Assembly: GCF_000176135.1 (NCBI RefSeq)
Contig: NZ_ACZN01000017.1
Location: forward strand, 124,001-188,000
Length of the DNA: 64,000 bases
Source of the DNA: Vibrio coralliilyticus ATCC BAA-450
Lineage (GTDB): Bacteria; Pseudomonadota; Gammaproteobacteria; Enterobacterales; Vibrionaceae
Direction: 5' to 3'
The position numbers were made by a program, and so were the translations under genes. The notes under the pieces were generated by a model that worked only from the letters and a program-made list of their open reading frames with translations, was not told where the DNA came from and did no database searches. Below are positions 45,966 through 54,655 of the stretch, piece by piece (positions within the stretch are counted from its first letter, which is position 1; each line of letters begins with the position of its first letter).

Positions 45966-48086
45966 TTATAGATGCTTAACCCGACGCTTTACTTCTTCTT
46001 GCTTACCAAAGTTGAACGGCCTCGCATCAGGACTGCCCAGATAACCACACACTCTGCGGGTTACAGAGACTTTGGTAGAGTCGTGATTACCACAGCTAGG
46101 ACACGTAAACCCTTTGCTCGTACAGTCAAATTCGCCGTTGTAACCACACTCATAACACTCATCGATTGGTGTATTGGTACCGTAGTAAGGAACTCGGCTG
46201 TAGCTATAGTCCCAAACGTTTTCCAACGCTTCCACATTGCGCTGCATGTTAGGAAATTCGCCGTAACAAATAAAACCACCACTCGAGATCTGCGGGTAAG
46301 GCATTTCAAAGTCGATTTTGTCGTATGGGTTGACCTTTTTCTCTACATCGAGATGGAAACTGTTCGTGTAGTAACCTTTCTCTGTAACACCTTTCAATAC
46401 ACCAAACTCTTTCGTATCAATGCGGCAGAATCGGCTACATAAGTTTTCACTAGGTGTGCCATACAAACTGTAACCATAACCCGACTCTTCGGCCCATTGG
46501 TTCACCTTATCTTTAAGGTGCTTGATGATATCGAGCGCTTTCTGACGAAGCTCTGAGTTGTCATAAACGTGTGTCTGATTGCCATACAAAGCATTAATGG
46601 TTTCATGAACACCTATGTAACCCAAAGAAATAGACGCGCGGCCGTGTTTAAAAATGTTAGCAATAGGTTCATCAGCCTTTAGGCGAACGCCACAAGCGCC
46701 TTCCATATAGAGAATTGGTGCAACACGTGCTTTCACATTCTCTAACCTAGCAATGCGTGTCTCTAAAGCGCGGCGTGCGAGTTCTAACTTCGTATTCAAA
46801 ATCTCATAAAACTTACCCTCGTCACCTTTTGCTTCAATCGCAATTCGAGGAAGGTTTAGACTAACAACGCCTAGATTGTTGCGACCTTCATGGATCAACT
46901 CACCATTTTCCTCGTAGGTTCCTAGGAAACTACGACATCCCATTGGCGTTTTGAATGAACCCGTTACCTCAACCACTTTTTCGTAGTTAAGAATGTCTGG
47001 ATACATACGTTTAGACGCACACTCAAGTGCTAGCTTCTTGATGTCATAGTTAGGGTCGTCAGCTTTATGATTCAGACCATCTTTGATCCCGAAGACAAGC
47101 TTAGGGAATACGGCCGTTTTACGGTTTTTGCCTAGACCAGCGATACGATTCTTGAGAATCGATTGTTGGATCAATCGCGAGGCCCAACTAGTACCAAGGC
47201 CAAACCCGAAGGTGACAAAAGGTGTCTGACCATTGGCGGTATGCAGCGTATTCACTTCGTATTCCAGAGACTGAAAAGCGTCATAGCACTCTTTTTCAGT
47301 GCGAACGCGTGCAAACGCTTTGGGTTCATGAATGTCCCATTCCTGAGCAATGCTAAGGTGCTTTTCGTAGCTGGCCATCACATAAGGCTCAAGCACTTCA
47401 TCAATACGGTTGATCGTCGTGCCGCCGTATATATGGCTGGCAACTTGAGCGATGATTTGTGCGGTAACGGCGGTCGCTGTAGAAATCGATTTTGGCGTAT
47501 CTATCTCCGCATTGCCCATTTTGAAACCATGGGTCAGCATGCCTTTTAAATCGATTAACATGCAGTTAAACATCGGAAAGAACGGAGCGTAGTCCAAATC
47601 GTGATAATGAATATCGCCTTGCTCATGTGCCTGAACAATGTCGCGGGGAAGGATGTGCGTTTTAGCGTAATGTTTAGCAACAATCCCGGCCAGTAGATCA
47701 CGCTGAGTTGGGATAACCTTGCCATCTTTATTCGCGTTTTCGTTAATCAGATCGACATTGCTTTCTTCAATTAACCCTTCGATCTCGCGAGTCAAAGCGC
47801 TTTGCTTCTCTCGTGCAATATCGCGATCATGGCGGTACTCGATGTACGAGCGTGCGAGTGACTTATAAGGCCCTTGCATTAACTCATTTTCCACCAACGT
47901 CTGAACTTCCGTTATATGAACTTCATCGTGATCTTTAAGCTGCAGCTCCACCGCTAGTGCGACATTCAGCGCGTATATAGCGATTTCTTTATCTACATGC
48001 TCTGCCGCTGCTTCAACAGCAGCCTGAATGCGATCCCTGCTAAACGGAGCTCTAGAGCCGTCACGCTTGATTACGATTGGTTTCAC
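45966..48086 (-). CDS. nrdD: Anaerobic ribonucleoside-triphosphate reductase (class III)
   Basis: 706 aa. Makes deoxyribonucleotides without oxygen using a glycyl radical. An N-terminal ATP-cone (MKPIVIKRDGSRAPF) should give allosteric control. The C-terminal part has the zinc cysteines CYECG...CPSCG and the glycyl radical region RRVCGYLGSPDARP. The start is a GTG at 48086 with AAGGAG five to six bases upstream. The promoter region at 48119-48222 has FNR, NrdR and DnaA-type sites. Functions with nrdG. Confidence 0.95.
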   Translation of the reverse strand: MKPIVIKRDGSRAPFSRDRIQAAVEAAAEHVDKEIAIYALNVALAVELQLKDHDEVHITEVQTLVENELMQGPYKSLARSYIEYRHDRDIAREKQSALTREIEGLIEESNVDLINENANKDGKVIPTQRDLLAGIVAKHYAKTHILPRDIVQAHEQGDIHYHDLDYAPFFPMFNCMLIDLKGMLTHGFKMGNAEIDTPKSISTATAVTAQIIAQVASHIYGGTTINRIDEVLEPYVMASYEKHLSIAQEWDIHEPKAFARVRTEKECYDAFQSLEYEVNTLHTANGQTPFVTFGFGLGTSWASRLIQQSILKNRIAGLGKNRKTAVFPKLVFGIKDGLNHKADDPNYDIKKLALECASKRMYPDILNYEKVVEVTGSFKTPMGCRSFLGTYEENGELIHEGRNNLGVVSLNLPRIAIEAKGDEGKFYEILNTKLELARRALETRIARLENVKARVAPILYMEGACGVRLKADEPIANIFKHGRASISLGYIGVHETINALYGNQTHVYDNSELRQKALDIIKHLKDKVNQWAEESGYGYSLYGTPSENLCSRFCRIDTKEFGVLKGVTEKGYYTNSFHLDVEKKVNPYDKIDFEMPYPQISSGGFICYGEFPNMQRNVEALENVWDYSYSRVPYYGTNTPIDECYECGYNGEFDCTSKGFTCPSCGNHDSTKVSVTRRVCGYLGSPDARPFNFGKQEEVKRRVKHL

Positions 48087-48118
48087 CTTCTCTCCTTACC
48101 CTTTACATACTCACAGAC

Positions 48119-48127
48119 TTATCCACA
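48119..48127 (+). promoter_or_regulatory. Exact DnaA box at the nrdD promoter
   Basis: TTATCCACA, the strict DnaA consensus, lies four bases from the NrdR box and about 33-41 bp ahead of the nrdD start. DnaA is a known regulator of nrdAB in E. coli; control of the class III operon is an inference. Confidence 0.5.
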
Positions 48128-48130
48128 AAT

Positions 48131-48146
48131 ACACTATATAGGGTTA
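48131..48146. promoter_or_regulatory. NrdR box 1 (proximal, degenerate)
   Basis: ACACTATATAGGGTTA against the consensus ACACWATATATWGTGT: the left half is intact, the right half is degenerate. It is paired with box 2 at exactly 31 bp, three helical turns. Confidence 0.6.
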
Positions 48147-48161
48147 TTTTTTATTCTACCG

Positions 48162-48177
48162 ACACAATATGTTGTGG
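48162..48177. promoter_or_regulatory. NrdR box 2 (distal, near consensus)
   Basis: ACACAATATGTTGTGG matches ACACWATATATWGTGT at all but two positions. NrdR represses ribonucleotide reductase operons when dATP is high. Confidence 0.75.
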
Positions 48178-48208
48178 CGTATTTAACGAGATGAACCAAG
48201 CTCGTGTA

Positions 48209-48222
48209 TTGATTTCGATCAA
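48209..48222. promoter_or_regulatory. FNR box upstream of nrdD
   Basis: TTGATTTCGATCAA is a perfect TTGAT-N4-ATCAA. On the minus strand a -10-like TTAAAT (48186 to 48181) would place the start of transcription near 48174, putting this box at about -41.5, the class II activator position. Anaerobic induction of nrdDG follows. Confidence 0.75.
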
Positions 48223-48380
48223 TAAAATTAAGCCCTAGATTAAGATCAAATCGATCTTAGTGGCAGTGATCTCAGCTTGAAAGAAATGTATGAAAAAAGT
48301 GATTTTTATTGGATTTTAACTTGCTTTTTTTAGAGGACTTATAGAATAAAGGCTGTACCTGAAAACAGAGTTTATAGAGT

Positions 48381-49271
48381 ATGACTAACACTAAATTCAA
48401 AGCGATTTTGGCTATCCTGTTGATAACGAAGTCGACCGCTTCTTTTGCCTCCTCCTCCCTTACAGTCACAGCATGGAATTTGGAGTGGCTGACATCTCAC
48501 CCTTCAGACAAATTTTCAGAATCCCAGCGAAGCAAACAAGATTTTCAGGCACTCGCTGGACACTTTTCGACAATCGATAGTGATGTACTTGCTTTTCAAG
48601 AAGTGAACGACCAACAGGCTTTGCATAAAGTGATTGGAGATGATTATCGCGTATATTTCTCAGACCGTGCATCAGACGCGTATATGAAGCAACAGTTTGA
48701 CGATATCAATCAATATACGGGATTTGCAGTCAAAGAAGATATTGAGGTGGCGGATAAGCCAGACATTCAGCTCGATCAAAGAAAAAACAGTAAACTCCGA
48801 TTTGGCACTTACATTGTACTCAACCCAAATGGCTCACAGCCCATACATGCCCTGTCCGTCCATCTAAAAGCTCGCTGTAGTGGCGCCTATAAAAACAGCC
48901 GTGACTGCAAAATACTCAAATCGCAGGGCAAGGTATTGAACCAATGGATCAGTGAACGAGAGCGACAAGGACAGAACTACGCCATACTGGGCGACTTCAA
49001 CCACAACCTCAGTTACAACGGAGATTGGTTATGGGAAGTAATTTCTCACTCTTCACAAGCCGTACTGGCGACAAAAGGCACACCGGCAACATGTAAGGTG
49101 CGTTCGCGCAAGAACCCAAATAAGACGCACCAATTTCGTTCCCTCATCGACCATATTATTGTGAGCCCTGGGTTGACCACCGCTCAAACCAACCAAGATG
49201 TTTTTCCCACTTCATTGGTTCTCCAACATCATTTGAGTGACCACTGCCCTATCAGCACCCAACTAAACTAA
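48381..49271 (+). CDS. Secreted endonuclease/exonuclease/phosphatase-family protein
   Basis: 296 aa with a signal peptide ending SFASS. The EEP fold motifs are present: TAWNLEWL (metal/Asn), LAFQEVND (Glu), HLKARCSGA, AILGDFNHN (Asp-Asn pair) and the terminal LSDHCPIS (Asp-His). It is probably an extracellular or periplasmic nuclease, in line with vibrios feeding on DNA, but a phosphodiesterase of other substrates is possible. Divergent from nrdDG. Confidence 0.87.
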   Translation: MTNTKFKAILAILLITKSTASFASSSLTVTAWNLEWLTSHPSDKFSESQRSKQDFQALAGHFSTIDSDVLAFQEVNDQQALHKVIGDDYRVYFSDRASDAYMKQQFDDINQYTGFAVKEDIEVADKPDIQLDQRKNSKLRFGTYIVLNPNGSQPIHALSVHLKARCSGAYKNSRDCKILKSQGKVLNQWISERERQGQNYAILGDFNHNLSYNGDWLWEVISHSSQAVLATKGTPATCKVRSRKNPNKTHQFRSLIDHIIVSPGLTTAQTNQDVFPTSLVLQHHLSDHCPISTQLN

Positions 49272-49298
49272 CAAGGCGCTCTTATGAGCGCCCTATTA

Positions 49299-49748
49299 TC
49301 AGTTTTGCGAAACCATTTGGGGGCTCGGTGCTGCCACATATTTAGCGAGCAAAGACCCAGACACCATAGACGCTATGAAGATAGCGATATCAAGATTACC
49401 AAACGCTAAACTCGTAATAGCAGGGCCTGGGCATATACCTGCGAGTCCCCAGCCAACTCCAAACAAAGCTGCCCCATAGATGAGCTTACTGTCCAGCTGC
49501 ACTTTCGTAGGCAGAGACAACACATCGCCGGACAGTGCTTTGGCTTGAGGTTTTATCAAAAAGTGATAGGCCGGAGCAAATATGAGTAACGCACCCCCCA
49601 TTACAAATACTAAGCTTGGATTCCATGCTCCAGTAACATCTAAAAAACCAATCACATTCTCTGGATTTGTCATACCTGACAGCGCCATACCAATACCAAA
49701 AAGCAGACCACTTACTAATGCAGAGATTCGAAGAGTAGCGTTACCCAT
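49299..49748 (-). CDS. YeeE/YedE-family membrane protein, C-terminal-type half
   Basis: 149 aa with four hydrophobic helices. GLLFGIGMALSGMTNPENVIGFLDV and GWGLAGICPGPAITSLAFG are signature blocks of the YeeE/YedE (thiosulfate/persulfide transporter) family, with the conserved Cys in GICPG. It is the second half of a split transporter with the next gene. The operon also contains the ArsR regulator and faces the CoA-disulfide reductase, which supports a sulfane-sulfur role. Confidence 0.87.
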   Translation of the reverse strand: MGNATLRISALVSGLLFGIGMALSGMTNPENVIGFLDVTGAWNPSLVFVMGGALLIFAPAYHFLIKPQAKALSGDVLSLPTKVQLDSKLIYGAALFGVGWGLAGICPGPAITSLAFGNLDIAIFIASMVSGSLLAKYVAAPSPQMVSQN

Positions 49749-49758
49749 AGCGTTTACC

Positions 49759-50169
49759 TTAGCGAATATAGACAGTCAGAGCCGCAACTACCATAAAAAT
49801 GGCTGTCGCGACGATTGAACGAAAGGAGAGTCGACCGACACCACATATGCCGTGCCCGCTGGTGCAACCGTTGCCTAGTCGAGTCCCAAATCCAACCAGC
49901 AAACCTGCTATTACCAGAACAAAAGTGGAAATAGATTCGGTGCTTGGTATTTCGATACCAAGCACCATTACACTTAGAGCCCCACCCGAAACCATGCCGA
50001 TAAGAAACAACAGACGCCAGAAAAGATCATTACGTTTTGGTGAGAGCACACCGTTGACGATGCCACTGATTCCCGCCACTTTACCGTTAATCATCAACAG
50101 CATAGTTGCTGATAAACCCAACAACGCGCCCCCGATGAGTGATAGCCAAGGAAAAGACTCAAATATCAT
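49759..50169 (-). CDS. YeeE/YedE-family membrane protein, N-terminal-type half
   Basis: About 136 aa from the ATG at 50169, which has GGAGG seven bases upstream. Multiple membrane helices. The motif GFGTRLGNGCTSGHGICGVGRLS holds the paired cysteines expected in the sulfur conduit of the family. Ten bp separate it from the partner gene downstream. Together they should import thiosulfate or persulfide-type sulfur. Its start lies three bp after the ArsR gene's stop. Confidence 0.87.
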   Translation of the reverse strand: MIFESFPWLSLIGGALLGLSATMLLMINGKVAGISGIVNGVLSPKRNDLFWRLLFLIGMVSGGALSVMVLGIEIPSTESISTFVLVIAGLLVGFGTRLGNGCTSGHGICGVGRLSFRSIVATAIFMVVAALTVYIR

Positions 50170-50171
50170 GA

Positions 50172-50483
50172 TTACCTCCGACAAAAGACCAAGTGGAAAC
50201 ACTGAATTAAAGCTTCGATGCGCGAGTCAGCCAGTGAGTAAAATACTTGTTGAGAGACCTTACGTGCTTTAATCAAATTGTTTTTACGTAATACCGTCAG
50301 ATGCTGAGAAAATGCAGACTGACTGAGGAGAGAATTGCTTTGCAGCTCCCCAACGCCAATTTCACCTTGAGTGAGTTGGCAAAGGATCATTAGTCGAACC
50401 GGATGAGCCATGATCTTAAGAATATCCGATGCTTCCTCTGCACTTTCCCTCATCTCCATGATATCAATTGTGTTTGGATTCAT
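50172..50483 (-). CDS. ArsR-family dithiol repressor (HlyU/SqrR/BigR-like)
   Basis: 103 aa winged-helix repressor. MAHPVRLMILCQL, LSQSAFSQHLTVLRKNNLI and FYSLADSRIEALI match the ArsR fold. Cysteines C35 and C101 sit 66 residues apart, the same spacing as the redox pair C38/C104 of V. cholerae HlyU and C41/C107 of SqrR. That supports persulfide sensing. C95 is a further cysteine. First gene of a three-gene operon with two YeeE/YedE genes; it probably also controls the divergent reductase. Confidence 0.9.
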   Translation of the reverse strand: MNPNTIDIMEMRESAEEASDILKIMAHPVRLMILCQLTQGEIGVGELQSNSLLSQSAFSQHLTVLRKNNLIKARKVSQQVFYSLADSRIEALIQCFHLVFCRR

Positions 50484-50584
50484 ATCGCCTTTACATTAGG
50501 TGTTACTAAATTACCTCAAATTGTACGTAACTCATTATATTAGTCAACCCTAAATTAGATGGTTCACATTTAGATTATTTTAGT

Positions 50585-50598
50585 TTAGCATTAGCTAA
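50585..50598. promoter_or_regulatory. Candidate operator of the ArsR-type repressor
   Basis: TTAGC-ATTA-GCTAA is a perfect inverted repeat in the divergent intergenic region, 40-53 bp ahead of the CoA-disulfide reductase start. Related AT-rich TTAG elements (CTAAATTAG, ATTTAGATT) lie just upstream. Assignment to the ArsR protein is by position only. Confidence 0.4.
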
Positions 50599-50637
50599 TA
50601 TTCACTACATCAAGACCCATTCTTATAGGTATTCACT

Positions 50638-52341
50638 ATGACTAAGATTGTTATCGTAGGTGGCGTTGCCGGAGGAGCTTCAGCGGCCGCTAGGGCGCGC
50701 CGCTTAAGTGAAAGCGCAGAAATCATTATGTTTGAACGCGGCGAGTTTGTTTCATTTGCCAATTGCGGTTTGCCTTACCACATCGGTGGCGAGATACAGG
50801 ATCGTAGCAAGCTTTTACTTCAGACACCCGAGAGCTTCCTTGCTCGTTTTAATGTTGATGTACGTGTCATGAGCGAAGTTATTTCTATCAATCGACAAAC
50901 TAAAACCGTTACCGTCAAGAACCTCATTGATAACAAGGATTACAACGAAAGTTATGATTTCTTGCTATTGAGTCCAGGAGCTGCGCCTATCGTCCCTCCA
51001 GTTCCCGGTATTGAAAATCCACTCACCCACTCTCTTCGAAATATCCCCGACATGGACCGTATAATTCGAACTATCGAGATGAACAAACCTGAGCACGCAA
51101 CAGTTGTAGGTGGTGGCTTTATCGGATTAGAAATGATGGAAGCCTTTCATCAGCGTGGAATTAAAACAACGCTCATCGAGCAAGCAAATCAAGTCATGAC
51201 GACTGTGGACAAAGAAATGGCGGGATTTATCCACGAAGAGATTCGAAACCAAGGTATAGATCTGCGCTTAGGAGTTGCTTTGGAATCTGTTCAGCACATT
51301 CCAAATGATCACATTTCTACTCTCGAATCTGGAGAAGATGAAGCACACCAGCACTTAAGCGGTGAGCTAGACTTGACGCTCAACAATGGCGACACAATCA
51401 GAACTGACATTTTAGTCATGGCCATTGGCGTGAGGCCAGAGATCAAGCTCGCTCAGCAAGCAGGGCTTCAAATTGGTCAACTCGGCGGTATCTACACCAA
51501 TGAGATGATGCAGACGAGCGATCCTTCTATATATGCCGTTGGTGACGCAATCGAAGAGAGAGACTTTGTCACGGGCACTCAAACCTTAGTTCCTTTAGCC
51601 GGGCCAGCTAACCGCCAAGGTCGAATGGCGGCTGACAACATGCTAGGACGCAATGAAACTTACCAAGGAACACAGGGGACTGCTATTTGTAAGGTTTTTG
51701 ACCTGGCCGCAGCGTCTACTGGTCAAAACGAGAAACAACTTCAGCGTGATGGTATCGACTATGAAAAAGTCTATGTACACACCGCAAGCCACGCAAGCTA
51801 CTACCCTGGAGCCGAAACAGTATCGTTTAAAATGCTGTTTGACCCTAAATCTGGCAAAATTTTCGGCGCACAAGCCGTGGGTAAAGATGGTATCGATAAG
51901 CGTATTGACGTAATGGCAGTAGCACAGCGTGCTGGGATGACGGTAGAGCAGCTTCAGCATCTCGAACTGACTTATGCACCGCCTTTTGGCTCGGCAAAAG
52001 ATGTCATCAACCAAGCTGCATTTGTAGCAAACAACATCATTAAAGGTGACGCAACCGCGATACATTTCGATGAAATTGACAGCCTATCCGAAGACCAAAT
52101 ACTGCTTGACGTACGCAACCCTGCAGAACTTGAGAACAATGGTTTGATCGAGGGAGCGCTTAATATTCCTGTTGACCAACTACGATCACGCATGAGTGAA
52201 TTACCGAAAGACAAAGAGATCGTTATTTACTGTCAGGTAGGTCTACGTGGCAACGTAGCTTATCGTCAGTTAGTGAATAATGGTTACAGAGCCAAAAACT
52301 TAATTGGTGGGTATCGAACTTACCTGTACTCGAAAAGGTAA
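50638..52341 (+). CDS. CoA-disulfide/CoA-persulfide reductase with C-terminal rhodanese domain
   Basis: 567 aa. FAD/NAD(P)-linked oxidoreductase: IVIVGGVAGGASAAARARR is the FAD turn, C43 in VSFANCGLPYHIGG is the redox cysteine, and ATVVGGGFIGLEMMEAF the NAD(P) turn. Residues about 470-567 are a rhodanese domain with C532 in IVIYCQVGLRGN. Such fusions reduce CoA-persulfide or polysulfide, releasing H2S. Divergent from the ArsR/YeeE operon. The whole set is a sulfane-sulfur uptake and detoxification module. Confidence 0.92.
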   Translation: MTKIVIVGGVAGGASAAARARRLSESAEIIMFERGEFVSFANCGLPYHIGGEIQDRSKLLLQTPESFLARFNVDVRVMSEVISINRQTKTVTVKNLIDNKDYNESYDFLLLSPGAAPIVPPVPGIENPLTHSLRNIPDMDRIIRTIEMNKPEHATVVGGGFIGLEMMEAFHQRGIKTTLIEQANQVMTTVDKEMAGFIHEEIRNQGIDLRLGVALESVQHIPNDHISTLESGEDEAHQHLSGELDLTLNNGDTIRTDILVMAIGVRPEIKLAQQAGLQIGQLGGIYTNEMMQTSDPSIYAVGDAIEERDFVTGTQTLVPLAGPANRQGRMAADNMLGRNETYQGTQGTAICKVFDLAAASTGQNEKQLQRDGIDYEKVYVHTASHASYYPGAETVSFKMLFDPKSGKIFGAQAVGKDGIDKRIDVMAVAQRAGMTVEQLQHLELTYAPPFGSAKDVINQAAFVANNIIKGDATAIHFDEIDSLSEDQILLDVRNPAELENNGLIEGALNIPVDQLRSRMSELPKDKEIVIYCQVGLRGNVAYRQLVNNGYRAKNLIGGYRTYLYSKR

Positions 52342-52486
52342 TTGAACCTACCAACAGCAGGGAGCATTTCGCTCCCTGCATAGTATTCTCATCATTATCG
52401 ACAATTCACTCAACCGTTATACAACTTAAATATTTCTTTCACATTTTCTCCGTAGTATCAGCGCGTTATTTCACGGAGGAACAATT

Positions 52487-54256
52487 TTGTTTACTGCTCA
52501 TAAATTGGCTACTTTGGCCGCTTGCACTGCTATCGCTCTATCGGGCTGCACTTCTCAGCAAAACACTCAACTAGCTCCGGAATGTAAGATCTCCGAAAAG
52601 CCAGAAATATCTGAATCTTCCATCACTGGGTTAACGCTCTTAGGTACTTACGTTGCTGACAGCCAGTTTGATACTTCAGCAGCTGAAATCGTTGCTTATG
52701 ATGAATGCAGCGATCAATTGTTTGTGGTTAATGCTCAAGCAAAACGTGTCGACGTGATGGCGTTAGATACACAAAATCACCCCACTAAAACCGCGCACAT
52801 TGATTTATCCACTGCTGGTAAAAAGGCTGGCATTGAGATTGGTGCGGCAAACAGTGTTTCCGTTCACAATGGCTTAGTTGCTGTCGCGATTGAAAATCAA
52901 GTGAAACAGAAAAATGGCCTAATTGCTTTGTATAAAGCAGAAACACTTGAGCTTGTTAAGACTTACCCTACAGGCGCACTGCCGGATATGGTGTCTTTCT
53001 CTAAAGATGGTCGATACATTGCAACTGCGAATGAAGGTGAACCTAATGCCGATTACACTGTTGACCCAGAAGGCAGTATTACTTTAGTCGATCTTGCTTC
53101 GGGTATTGAACAAGCGAAAGTTAACCAAATCTCCTTCAAAGCCTTCAATCAGGGAGAATCTCGACACCATGAGCTCACTGACTCGGTCAGAATATCAGCG
53201 CCTGGCGCAACCGTTGCACAAGATTTGGAACCGGAGTATCTCACTTTTTCTGATGACGGCTATTTGTATGTCGCTCTGCAAGAAAACAACGCCCTCGCTA
53301 AAGTGGATATCGAATCGGCTTCAGTTGCATCTATCTATGGTTTGGGTGGAAAGAGCTGGGAAACTAACACTCTAGACGCCTCGAACAAAGATAAAAAACT
53401 CGGTCAGTTCCATTCCTACCCTCAGTTAGAAGGGTTGTACATGCCAGATTCTATCGCCAGTTTCCAAGTCGATGGTCATACGTACATCGCGACAGCCAAC
53501 GAGGGCGATGGCCGCGAATATGGGTTCGAAACAACACAAAATGTCTGCGATGAACGTGGTTTCGAGTGGGATGAAGATGATTTCTCAGGCACAGAGAAAT
53601 ACTCCAGCGAACAAGGTTTCTGTATCGCCTACAGCGATGAACTGCGTGGTAAAGACCTCGAAGTTGCTGCCTCCCACCCACTTAAACAATCACTCAGTGA
53701 TAAAAAACAACTGGGTCGCCTAAAAGTGGTCAAGCCAACAGGGACACTAGAGCAAGAAGATACAGTGTATAGCTTCGGCAGCCGCTCTTTTTCACTATGG
53801 AATGAAAACGGCGAGCTGGTGTTTGATAGCGGAGATGAGTTTGCAGACATAGTACACACGTTAGACTCAGAACACCTAAATAGCAGCAATGACAGTAACA
53901 ATACGGCTGATGATCGCAGCGATGATAAAGGTGTAGAACCGGAAGCGATAGAAGTCGCCTCCATCAATGGTCGCCAGTACGCATTTATCGGATTGGAACG
54001 ACAAGGAGGGATTATGATTTACGACGTCAGCACTCCCACGGCTCCTTTGTTCATTAACTACGTTAATAATCGTGACTTCTCAAAGCCGGTTTGTACTCAA
54101 GTGTCTGAAGGTGAATGCGCTAACGGTACCTACAATTCTGAAGCTGGAGATTTAGGCCCAGAATCAATTCGCTATTTCACCCGCAGCGGCCAGCACCTAC
54201 TCGCGGTGGGTAACGAGGTAAGCGGTACAACATCTATTTATCGCATTGAGCTTTAA
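52487..54256 (+). CDS. Choice-of-anchor-I-type beta-propeller lipoprotein
   Basis: 589 aa. Start is a TTG at 52487 with CGGAGGA six bases upstream; no other start fits the signal peptide. Lipobox ALSGC gives Cys21. The rest reads as a long beta-propeller (ATANEGEPNADY, ATANEGDGREYGF, FGSRSFSLWNENGELVFDSGDEF, GVEPEAIEV), the pattern of 'choice-of-anchor I' or esterase-like phytase surface proteins. Acidic repeats suggest calcium binding. No enzyme function is proven. Followed by a terminator. Confidence 0.82.
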   Translation: MFTAHKLATLAACTAIALSGCTSQQNTQLAPECKISEKPEISESSITGLTLLGTYVADSQFDTSAAEIVAYDECSDQLFVVNAQAKRVDVMALDTQNHPTKTAHIDLSTAGKKAGIEIGAANSVSVHNGLVAVAIENQVKQKNGLIALYKAETLELVKTYPTGALPDMVSFSKDGRYIATANEGEPNADYTVDPEGSITLVDLASGIEQAKVNQISFKAFNQGESRHHELTDSVRISAPGATVAQDLEPEYLTFSDDGYLYVALQENNALAKVDIESASVASIYGLGGKSWETNTLDASNKDKKLGQFHSYPQLEGLYMPDSIASFQVDGHTYIATANEGDGREYGFETTQNVCDERGFEWDEDDFSGTEKYSSEQGFCIAYSDELRGKDLEVAASHPLKQSLSDKKQLGRLKVVKPTGTLEQEDTVYSFGSRSFSLWNENGELVFDSGDEFADIVHTLDSEHLNSSNDSNNTADDRSDDKGVEPEAIEVASINGRQYAFIGLERQGGIMIYDVSTPTAPLFINYVNNRDFSKPVCTQVSEGECANGTYNSEAGDLGPESIRYFTRSGQHLLAVGNEVSGTTSIYRIEL

Positions 54257-54261
54257 AACTG

Positions 54262-54288
54262 AAAAGGCCACATCAAGTGGCCTTTCTC
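54262..54288 (+). terminator. Terminator after the beta-propeller lipoprotein gene
   Basis: AAAAGGCCAC / GTGGCCTTTCT with loop ATCAA. Confidence 0.85.
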
Positions 54289-54292
54289 TTTC

Positions 54293-54655
54293 ATGTTCAT
54301 CTCGGCTTCATATCAGATACCTTCAACACAACCTGCGGCTGAACACCCTCAAGCTCCTGCAGGCAAATACCAATTTAAATTGGTTATAGTTCCACCACTA
54401 CTTACCCACTTCGTTCAATATTTACAGCAATTTATAATGATTTAAGATTTTTCATAAACTACAAATACGTCAATAAGCAGTGGTAAAAACCCAAATTTAA
54501 ACAACATCCAGCATAAACATCTATCCACAATTAATCACACCAACCATCCTGTAAGTTGTATGTTTTTTCACACATTTTGTGACATTCCTCTTTTTAACAA
54601 GGGATGATAGCGTTCACTTCCTATTTATAAATGTAACAACACATAGGAAGTATCA
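54293..54655. other. Intergenic stretch ahead of the AbgT transporter gene
   Basis: 363 bp without a supportable gene. AT-rich. CTATCCACA at about 54521 is one base from a DnaA box, and TCACA-CATTT-TGTGA lies near 54572 (outward CRP-like halves). I see no clear promoter elements. Confidence 0.6.

Noticed and set aside
54572..54586. TCACA-CATTT-TGTGA as a CRP site ahead of the AbgT gene
   Set aside because: The halves are in the outward orientation and separated by five bases, not TGTGA-N6-TCACA.
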